Part shown: piece by piece, positions 6,100 to 12,146 of the stretch
How positions within the stretch are numbered: the first letter of the stretch is position 1
Layout: every line of letters begins with the position of its first letter
From: Chryseobacterium sp.
GTDB lineage: Bacteria > Bacteroidota > Bacteroidia > Flavobacteriales > Weeksellaceae
Assembly: GCA_017989575.1 (NCBI GenBank)
Contig: JAGNPP010000019.1
Coordinates: 1 to 16,917, forward strand
Direction: 5' to 3'
Length of the DNA: 16,917 nucleotides
The notes under the pieces: generated by a model
Seen by the model: only the letters and a program-made list of their open reading frames with translations
The model's database searches: none
Told to the model about the DNA's origin: nothing
Position numbers and translations under genes: made by a program

Positions 6100-6579
6100 T
6101 TATTTTGCTCTATTTTGATTTCTGAAAAAGGTGACTCTCTCTTTAAAAGTTTTATGGTCAATCTCAACTAAAAAATGCTCGAATTTTTCCAAAGTTTCGT
6201 CTGGCATTTTTTCGGCTCTTCTGGTTTTCATATTGAAGTAGATCACCGTCAACCAGAAAACTGCATTTACCTTTCCATTTTCGTCCTTCATCAGCAATTC
6301 TACAACCGCAGTAATGTCATCCACCATAATCGTTTTGCTCGTAATGTTGACTGTAGAATTGTACCTAACTTCTTTCAGATAAGCAATTTCATTTTGAATC
6401 GTAACCCAAGTACATCCTGTTTCTCTGGTGTATTGCTCGTAGGTAAACCCGTAGTTTTGTTCCACGTGATCTTCTCTCGCATTGAGCATATATTCCAGAT
6501 ATTTCACGTTGTTTAGGTGACCAATCGGGTCGCAATCTGCAAAACGGATTTTAACGGTAGATGAAAATTCTTTTTCCAT
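6100..6579 (-). CDS. Acyl-CoA thioesterase (hotdog fold, 4HBT family)
   Basis: This 159-residue cytoplasmic protein has a single hotdog domain of the 4-hydroxybenzoyl-CoA thioesterase/YbgC/FadM group. The signature VKIRFADCDPIGHLNNVKYLEYM (9-31) contains the catalytic Asp region (Asp15/Asp17) and the GHLNN turn, followed by the long central helix and strands such as VTIQNEIAYLKEV, VNITSKTIMV and AVFWLTVIYFN. It should hydrolyse a fatty or aromatic acyl-CoA; the substrate cannot be assigned. It is the first gene of a tight unit with rfbD (2-nt gap) and the exported unknown gene, with no obvious functional link to rhamnose synthesis. ATG 6579 leaves a normal N-terminus. Confidence 0.9.
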   Translation of the reverse strand: MEKEFSSTVKIRFADCDPIGHLNNVKYLEYMLNAREDHVEQNYGFTYEQYTRETGCTWVTIQNEIAYLKEVRYNSTVNITSKTIMVDDITAVVELLMKDENGKVNAVFWLTVIYFNMKTRRAEKMPDETLEKFEHFLVEIDHKTFKERVTFFRNQNRAK

Positions 6580-6592
6580 AGTGCAAAAATAA

Positions 6593-6622
6593 AAAAACCG
6601 CTCCGTAAAGAGAGCGGTTTTT
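6593..6622 (-). terminator. Terminator of the DUF6089-uppS-bamA-ompH operon
   Basis: An 11-bp perfect stem (6612-6622 pairing with 6593-6603, core ACCGCTC/GAGCGGT) has the 8-nt loop CGTAAAGA. On the minus strand it runs into TTTTTTTATTTTTG. It lies 20 nt after the stop of the second ompH gene and just upstream of the thioesterase gene. Confidence 0.93.
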
Positions 6623-6642
6623 ATTATAATATTGTCTTAAAA

Positions 6643-7143
6643 TTAAAGACCTAATTCTTTTCTTACAGCTGGAGTAGCATCTGTACCTGCTTTGTAAACT
6701 AAAGCTGGACTAGAAGCATCAAATACGAATTCGTAAGCTGCAGCTTTTGAAACTTTTGCGATAGCATCGTTGATTTTTTTCTCAATTGGTGCTAATCCTG
6801 CATCTCTTTTCTCAGCGATATCTTTTTGAGCAGCAGCGTAAAGTTGCTGAAGATTGTCCTGAAGTTTTTGAACCTCTTGGCTTCTTGTCTCGTTGATAGC
6901 TGGTGTTTGTTTTGCTGCTTCATCTTGGTATTTTTTCATCAAATCCTGAAGAGATTTTCCTTGTTTTTCCAATTCACCTTGCTTAGAAGTTTGCAAGTTT
7001 TGCAATTGTTGGTCAAGGGCCTTCATTTCTGGCATTGATGTAAAGATCGAATTGATATCAACAGAAGCTATTTTTTGAGCTTGTGCAAATCCAGTTGCAA
7101 AAACCATTACAACGGCTACTAATAATACATTTAATTTGTTCAT
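6643..7143 (-). CDS. OmpH/Skp family periplasmic chaperone
   Basis: This 166-residue protein has a clear signal peptide (MNKLNVLLVAVVMVFATGFAQA, cleavage near residue 22). A short strand, KIASVDINSIFTSMPE, opens the OmpH domain, and a long helical arm (about residues 40-130, rich in Q, K, E, with LDQQLQNLQTSKQGELEKQG and VQKLQDNLQQLYAAAQKDIAEK) forms the coiled-coil prong. The domain closes with the strand YEFVFDASSPALVYKAG. In Skp proteins three such prongs form a basket that carries unfolded outer-membrane proteins through the periplasm to BamA. The length is near that of E. coli Skp. It is the last gene of the operon, 28 nt after a larger paralogue and in the same transcript as bamA, which fits this role. 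Confidence 0.93.
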   Translation of the reverse strand: MNKLNVLLVAVVMVFATGFAQAQKIASVDINSIFTSMPEMKALDQQLQNLQTSKQGELEKQGKSLQDLMKKYQDEAAKQTPAINETRSQEVQKLQDNLQQLYAAAQKDIAEKRDAGLAPIEKKINDAIAKVSKAAAYEFVFDASSPALVYKAGTDATPAVRKELGL

Positions 7144-7171
7144 TTTAAAAAGTTATGTTTATAATTTATAT

Positions 7172-7828
7172 TTAATTTCTTTTGCGTTCCAACTTCTCTA
7201 TGCTAGCAGCCTCACTAGTACTACTTGCACTCTTTTGTTTACCGACTCCTTTTGTAGAATTACCAGGACGACTTCCTCCTCTATTTGGAGAAGTCGTTTT
7301 AGTTTCCTCCGCTTTTGGAAGACTTTTCCCTAAAAGACTAAGTACTGCCTCGGTGTAATCATACTTTTTATCAAGGAAAATTACACTAATGTTGTTGCTT
7401 TTATCAAGAACTATGCCAAAGTTATTTTTGGTAGAAACAGTCTTAATGGCATTCCAAATCTGGTCTTGATATGGTTTCGTAAGATTGGATCTCAATTGAT
7501 TTACCTCCCCATTGGTTCCAAATCTAGCTCCAATTGTGTTGCGGATGCTAGCTTCCATATCCACTATTTCTTTTTCTCTCAACTTCAGCTGATCTCCTAC
7601 CAAAAGTACTTTTTCGTTTTCGAAAGCTTCTCTTTTTCTTTCATATTCCGCTTGCAACTGTTGCAAATCTGCCTGCCATTGCGTCACCTGAGTATTAAGT
7701 CTGTTTTCAGCTTCTTTGAACTGAGGCAACTTGCTCAACACATAATTCGTATCTACAACCCCAATCTTCTGTGCATAGATATGTGTTGCGGTGAAAAGAA
7801 TTGTTACAATGAATGCTATTTTTTTCAT
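7172..7828 (-). CDS. OmpH/Skp family protein with basic Ser-rich tail
   Basis: This 218-residue paralogue of the downstream OmpH protein has signal peptide MKKIAFIVTILFTATHIYA (about 1-19). The OmpH core follows: KIGVVDTNYVLSKLPQFKEAE, a helical arm (about 42-130, including WQADLQQLQAEYERKREAFE), and the closing segments NNFGIVLDKSNNISVIFLDK and YDYTEAVLSLLGKS. After about residue 170 it continues in a disordered tail rich in Ser, Gly, Lys and Arg (PNRGGSRPGNSTKGVGKQK, then SASSTSEAASIEKLERKRN) that its partner lacks. It lies between bamA (22-nt gap) and the second ompH gene (28-nt gap). Tandem ompH genes after bamA are usual in Bacteroidota; the tail may be a binding segment, but no motif supports a specific role. 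Confidence 0.92.
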   Translation of the reverse strand: MKKIAFIVTILFTATHIYAQKIGVVDTNYVLSKLPQFKEAENRLNTQVTQWQADLQQLQAEYERKREAFENEKVLLVGDQLKLREKEIVDMEASIRNTIGARFGTNGEVNQLRSNLTKPYQDQIWNAIKTVSTKNNFGIVLDKSNNISVIFLDKKYDYTEAVLSLLGKSLPKAEETKTTSPNRGGSRPGNSTKGVGKQKSASSTSEAASIEKLERKRN

Positions 7829-7850
7829 CTGATAAAAATAATATTTTATT

Positions 7851-10385
7851 TTATAATGGCTGGTTCATCAAGAAGTGCTGTTGCCATCCTGATGGTTCCT
7901 GGCTTCCTAGTGTTTTATCAAAACCGTAAGCAAAATCAAAACCGATCAATCCAAATGCTGACATCGATACTCTAATACCAAGTCCGGCAGATCTTTTCAG
8001 TTTGAATGGATTATAAGTTCCGAAACTGTTCCAAGCGTTTCCGGCTTCTACAAAAGTTAAAACGAAAATCTTAGCCGTTTGGTTCATAGAAATTGGATAT
8101 CTCAATTCTGCTGCAAATCTGTTATAAATAGTTGCTCCACCGTAAGGCGTAATATCATAATTTGAAGATGAGCTGAAACCTGTAGAAGAAGCATTTTCAT
8201 ATCCTCTCAACGGTACCAATTCTCTACCATCAAATCTACCATTAAACAAACCTACACCTCCAACATAATATCTTTCGAATGGTGGTGGGCCTAATTCTTT
8301 GGTGTATCCATTCAGATATCCCATTTCTCCAGTGGTTCTAAGAACTAATTTCCCGATTACCTCGTTGTAAAAATCTGCTTTCAACTTTACTTTGTAGAAC
8401 TCCATCCATTTGTACTTGTCCAAAGTTGTCATGGTAGAATAATCTTTGTTGCTGAACCAAGAATATGGCGGCGTGAATTTCAAAGAAGCTTCCACATTGG
8501 ATCCATAAGTTGGGAAAACAGGATCTAAACCAGCAGAACTTCTACTCAAACCGATATTGAAACTGAATGACTTTGTACTACCATTATTTTCTACAACATC
8601 TCCAAAGTTGAATGGATAGTTGCTAAAGTTATAACTCTGAAACTGAATCCCTGTGTAAAGTGCAAAATAATCATCCGGCCACTTCAATAGTCTTGTAAGA
8701 CCTGCTGTTGCAGAGAAAATATCCATTTTCTGATCGCCAGTTGATAAGTTATAATTTACATTTGAATAGTTAAAACCTACACTAAGTGCAGTTGGTCTCG
8801 TTCCAAAAACCCAAGGCTCTGTAAATGAAACACTATAATTGGTAAAAAATTGCCCAGCCTGTGCCTGAAGTGACAAAGTTTGTCCATCGCCCTGAGGAAC
8901 GGGCTTGAAATCTTTGAATTTCAGGAAGTTTCTCAAAGAGAAGTTATTGAAGGTCAAACCAAGTGTTCCAATGAAAGATCCACCACCGTAACCTGCTTGC
9001 AACTGAACCTGAGAAGATCCTTTCTCTACAAGCGTCCAGTGCATATTCACCGTATTATCTTGTGGATTTGGTTTCACATCTGTCCCGATTTGCTGAGGAT
9101 CAAAAAACTGCATCCCAGCCAATTCGAAATAGGTTCTTTTGATTTCTGTTTTTGCAAACAAAGCACCCGGTTTTGTTCTAAGTGCTCTCAAAATCACGTG
9201 ATCGTGAGTCGTTGTATTCCCAGACCAAGTTACGCGGTTCCAAGTTGCTTTTTCACCCTCGTTGATTCTGATTTCCAGATTAATAGAATCTCCTTTGATA
9301 GATTTCTCAATCGGAGTTACGTTTGAAAACAAGAATCCATTGTTCATATAAATGGATTTGATATCAGAATCATCTTCCTTACCGCCATCGTCTCCAACTT
9401 TTTTGTTGAATCCTACAGCATCGTAGATATCTCCTGTTTTGTATCCTAAGATTCTTTGTAAAAATTCTGTCGTGAAAGTCGTATTCCCAATGAAATTAAT
9501 ATCACCGATGTAGTACTTTTTACCTTCATTCAGTTTTACATTGATATTGTAACCTTTCTCATTTCTCGTTACAGAATCTGAAACAATTGTTGCATCTCTA
9601 AAACCTAAGGAATTATAATAACTGATAAGGTTTCTTTTGTCCTCATCATATTTGTCCTGAACAAATTTTGAAGGCTTCAGAATCCCAAGAAGGAATCTCT
9701 TCTGCTTGGTATCTTTGAAACCATTTTTTCTTAGTTTTTTGTCTGATACTTCTTGGTTTCCGTCAAATTCGATTTTATCGATTTTTACTTTTTTACCTTT
9801 GGAAACCTCTATCGTCCAGTCCACCAAATTGGCGTCTCCACCGTTGGCTTTCTCCTGAATGTTAATTTTGGCATCCGCAAAACCTTTGGCAATATATTCC
9901 TGAGGAATTTTGTTTTGAAGACTGGAAACCAAATTGTTATTGATCTTAGTTCCAGGTTTCAGATTGTTATCTTTGATGAGTTTTTCGTTCTTAGACTTTC
10001 CAATTCCTTTCCCGGTAAATTTCACTTCACCAAGTTCTTTCAGGTCTTGCAAAGAAAATTGAAGCACAACATTTTGCCCTTCCACATCCTGAATGTAAAC
10101 CTCGACTTTAGAAAAAGACTGTGTCTCCCAAAGCTTCTTGATAGCGTTGCTAACTCTCTGCCCCGGAATTTCTAACTTCTCTCCTTTCACAAGTCCTGTG
10201 AAACGCAAAATCTGAGCTGGGGTGTATCTCTTGACACCATCTACCACAACATCTTTCAGAACATATTCTTGATTTTGGTTTGCTGCAAGTTCTGTGTTTT
10301 CTGCATTGTTACCCTGTGGAACAACCTGTGCGTGGAAATACGCGGAAGCTGTTAACAAAATAATGGGTATAATTCTTAATTTCAT
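7851..10385 (-). CDS. bamA: Outer-membrane protein assembly factor BamA
   Basis: This 844-residue Omp85 protein inserts beta-barrel proteins into the outer membrane. It has a signal peptide (about 1-19, MKLRIIPIILLTASAYFHAQ), then five POTRA repeats, roughly 40-115, 116-195, 197-286, 288-376 and 379-455, seen as repeated strand/helix units such as VVVDGVKRYTPAQILRFTGL, KIEFDGNQEVSDKKLRKNGF and DINFIGNTTFTTEFLQRILG. The C-terminal half is a 16-strand barrel with the conserved loop-6 motif VPLRGYE near residue 727 (Arg of the VRGF/Y element) and a last strand GFDFAYGFD. The protein ends WQQHFLMNQPL rather than in an aromatic residue. The N-terminal extension before POTRA1 is short. uppS lies 30 nt upstream and two ompH genes downstream in the same operon. 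Confidence 0.97.
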   Translation of the reverse strand: MKLRIIPIILLTASAYFHAQVVPQGNNAENTELAANQNQEYVLKDVVVDGVKRYTPAQILRFTGLVKGEKLEIPGQRVSNAIKKLWETQSFSKVEVYIQDVEGQNVVLQFSLQDLKELGEVKFTGKGIGKSKNEKLIKDNNLKPGTKINNNLVSSLQNKIPQEYIAKGFADAKINIQEKANGGDANLVDWTIEVSKGKKVKIDKIEFDGNQEVSDKKLRKNGFKDTKQKRFLLGILKPSKFVQDKYDEDKRNLISYYNSLGFRDATIVSDSVTRNEKGYNINVKLNEGKKYYIGDINFIGNTTFTTEFLQRILGYKTGDIYDAVGFNKKVGDDGGKEDDSDIKSIYMNNGFLFSNVTPIEKSIKGDSINLEIRINEGEKATWNRVTWSGNTTTHDHVILRALRTKPGALFAKTEIKRTYFELAGMQFFDPQQIGTDVKPNPQDNTVNMHWTLVEKGSSQVQLQAGYGGGSFIGTLGLTFNNFSLRNFLKFKDFKPVPQGDGQTLSLQAQAGQFFTNYSVSFTEPWVFGTRPTALSVGFNYSNVNYNLSTGDQKMDIFSATAGLTRLLKWPDDYFALYTGIQFQSYNFSNYPFNFGDVVENNGSTKSFSFNIGLSRSSAGLDPVFPTYGSNVEASLKFTPPYSWFSNKDYSTMTTLDKYKWMEFYKVKLKADFYNEVIGKLVLRTTGEMGYLNGYTKELGPPPFERYYVGGVGLFNGRFDGRELVPLRGYENASSTGFSSSSNYDITPYGGATIYNRFAAELRYPISMNQTAKIFVLTFVEAGNAWNSFGTYNPFKLKRSAGLGIRVSMSAFGLIGFDFAYGFDKTLGSQEPSGWQQHFLMNQPL

Positions 10386-10415
10386 TCTAATTGAAGTTCT
10401 CTTTTCTAAAATATA

Positions 10416-11162
10416 TTATGAAAGCAGCTGCTCGCTAGTCTTTCCGTATCTTCTTTCTTTGTTCTGATAATCCAAAATGCATTGGAAAAATGTTTCTTTG
10501 GTAAAATCTGGCCAAAGTACATCTAAAAACTGAAGTTCAGCATAAGCGATTTGCCAAAGCAAAAAGTTACTGATTCGCACTTCACCACTTGTTCTTATCA
10601 TCAGATCCACCTGTGGGAAATCCTTTGTATAAAGATGATTTTCGAAGCATTTCTCATCGATATCATCTACATTCAGTTTTCCATCTTTTACTTCTTCGCT
10701 GATTTCTTTTACCGCTTTCAGAATTTCTTTCTGAGAACCATAATTCAGAGCAAGGATTAGGTTTCCTCCTGCATTATTTTTTGTAAGATCAATGACATTC
10801 AGCAATTGATCTCTCACCAATTCCGGAAGCATAGAAACATCTCCCACAACGTGCATTCTCAGTCCTTTTGAGAAAATCTCATCAGCCTCTAGCAAAAGTG
10901 TTTCGGACAGAAGATTCATCAGCGTATCCACTTCTTCTTTTGGCCTGTTCCAGTTTTCTGAAGAAAAGGTGTAAAGCGTGAGGTAAGGAATATGCACTTC
11001 GTTACAAGCATTAATGACATTACGAACGGCATTGATAGCGTTTTTGTGTCCAAAGGTTCTTTCTTCTCCTCGGGATTTTGCCCATCTTCCGTTTCCATCC
11101 ATAATGACTGCAACGTGCTGAGGCAAACGATTTTGATCTATTAGTTTCTTTAAGTCGTCCAT
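10416..11162 (-). CDS. uppS: Isoprenyl transferase (undecaprenyl diphosphate synthase)
   Basis: This cis-prenyltransferase condenses isopentenyl diphosphate onto farnesyl diphosphate to make undecaprenyl diphosphate, the lipid carrier for peptidoglycan and surface polysaccharides (EC 2.5.1.31). Motifs: HVAVIMDGNGRWAKSRG (16-32) with catalytic Asp22 in the DGNGRW loop, FGHK (37-40), LTLYTFSSENWNRP, LALNYGSQKEI, and DLMIRTSGEVRISNFLLWQ with RTSGE near 190, then AYAELQFLDVLWPDF. The chosen start is ATG 11162 (248 residues). A GTG 6 nt earlier (11168) overlaps the upstream stop by one base (TAGTG) and is possible, but an ATG so near is preferred. It is encoded just after the DUF6089 gene and before bamA. 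Confidence 0.96.
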   Translation of the reverse strand: MDDLKKLIDQNRLPQHVAVIMDGNGRWAKSRGEERTFGHKNAINAVRNVINACNEVHIPYLTLYTFSSENWNRPKEEVDTLMNLLSETLLLEADEIFSKGLRMHVVGDVSMLPELVRDQLLNVIDLTKNNAGGNLILALNYGSQKEILKAVKEISEEVKDGKLNVDDIDEKCFENHLYTKDFPQVDLMIRTSGEVRISNFLLWQIAYAELQFLDVLWPDFTKETFFQCILDYQNKERRYGKTSEQLLS

Positions 11163-11167
11163 AATCA

Positions 11168-11968
11168 CTATTTACAATAACAAGGTGGTCTTCCAAAAGA
11201 ATAAGACAAAATAAGTGTCACGGAGTTGACCCAGTCCTTTGAGTTCGGATTTCCAATATTCCTCTGTTGCATAAAACCCTGTACTATTTCAGCGGTTTGT
11301 TCTTTGTTGAGCGCAGTTTTCTTCACCGTAATATCTCCTTCTTCCAAACTGCTGTAATCTACCTTGTCCGAGAATGTCGGGCGGAATAAAAACTCGCCGG
11401 ACAATGCCCAGTTATAATTAAATTTATACTTAAGCCCAATTCCAAAAGGCACGCCCATTGTGAATTCCTTTTTCTGGGTGTAACTCACTTCTATCTCGGT
11501 AGCTGATTTTATATTAAGCTCCGGATTAGCCGCATTCATATACATCCCGGAAACTCCTCCAAAGATGTACGGGCTCAGCATGCTTCTCTGCTCATCATTT
11601 ACTGGTAAGAAGTTGTACTCAAAAAGTAAATCAGCAGAAAATATAGAGTTGGTTCCCCATAATTTTCTCATTCTTCTGTAATTCTCCTTGGCATATCTGT
11701 CATCAAACTGAATGTTGCTGAAACCCAAGTTAAGCCTCGCCGACTGGTACGGATTGAAATTCATACGATAAAGCAAACCGCCGTAGAACGGAAGACCATA
11801 ATCTGTAAGACTCCCACCAATAGGCTTTTGGAAAATATAATTGGTCCGTCCAATATCCCCAACAAGATTACTCATTCCCATCTGCACCCCAATCTCGTGT
11901 CTTTGCGCATTGGCAAAACTGAGAAAACAAAATAAGGCGATAAAGGAATAAGTTATTTTTTTCTTCAT
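11168..11968 (-). CDS. DUF6089 family outer-membrane beta-barrel protein
   Basis: The 266-residue product begins with a signal peptide, MKKKITYSFIALFCFLSFANAQ (cleavage near 22). The mature protein has alternating strands with outer-membrane barrel character (HEIGVQMGMSNLVGDIGRTN, GGLLYRMNFNPYQSARLNLG, IFSADLLFEYNFLP, PYIFGGVSGMYMNA, GLKYKFNYNWALSGEFLFRP, SVTLILSYSFGRPP) and fits the DUF6089/porin-like family found next to uppS and bamA in Flavobacteriia. The function is unknown. An in-frame start 69 nt earlier (12037) is rejected: it would put 23 residues before the signal peptide, and a good promoter overlaps that region. It is the first gene of the bamA operon, touching uppS. The C-terminus ends in PPCYCK, with two Cys after the last strand. 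Confidence 0.88.
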   Translation of the reverse strand: MKKKITYSFIALFCFLSFANAQRHEIGVQMGMSNLVGDIGRTNYIFQKPIGGSLTDYGLPFYGGLLYRMNFNPYQSARLNLGFSNIQFDDRYAKENYRRMRKLWGTNSIFSADLLFEYNFLPVNDEQRSMLSPYIFGGVSGMYMNAANPELNIKSATEIEVSYTQKKEFTMGVPFGIGLKYKFNYNWALSGEFLFRPTFSDKVDYSSLEEGDITVKKTALNKEQTAEIVQGFMQQRNIGNPNSKDWVNSVTLILSYSFGRPPCYCK

Positions 11969-12008
11969 TTTCAATATACTGAAACGTCTATTACTTAAAA
12001 ATTTGGTG

Positions 12009-12037
12009 CAAATATAAAACATTTTTAGCGTAAGCAA
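12009..12037 (-). promoter_or_regulatory. Bacteroidota-type promoter of the bamA operon
   Basis: On the minus strand TTG (12035-12037, within GTTGC) lies 18 nt before TATATTTG (12009-12016), which has the same -7 box as the tRNA operon promoter. Transcription would begin near 12003, giving a leader of about 35 nt before ATG 11968. The position supports that start over the earlier one. Confidence 0.75.
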
Positions 12038-12113
12038 CTTCTTAAAGTTTAGTTAAATAAGGACAAGTAATTATAATTATTTGTTATAAAAACGAACATA
12101 TCTTCAAAATAGT

Positions 12114-12145
12114 CTTTAAAAAAAATAAAAGCCTTAATAAAGGCT
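12114..12145 (-). terminator. Terminator of the polysaccharide export operon
   Basis: A 6-bp stem AGCCTT/AAGGCT (12140-12145 with 12130-12135) has loop TATT on the minus strand, followed by TTTTATTTTTTTTAA. It begins one base after the stop codon of the tyrosine kinase gene and separates it from the bamA operon promoter. Confidence 0.82.
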
Positions 12146-12146
12146 C

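Noticed and set aside
6584..6591. TATTTTTG on the minus strand, a fit to the -7 box before the thioesterase gene
   Set aside because: No -33 box lies 19 to 21 nt upstream, where the terminator hairpin sits, and transcription would start at the ATG itself. The match is explained by the T run of the terminator.
9753..10175. 140-codon + strand frame inside bamA
   Set aside because: It is antisense to clear POTRA-coding sequence, lacks a promoter, and its Phe-rich product is what antisense reading of Lys/Glu codons gives. The same holds for other long antisense frames over bamA and the kinase gene.
11163..11168. GTG start for uppS at 11168
   Set aside because: It would overlap the upstream stop by one base and is possible, but the ATG 6 nt downstream is a better start and only two residues are at stake.
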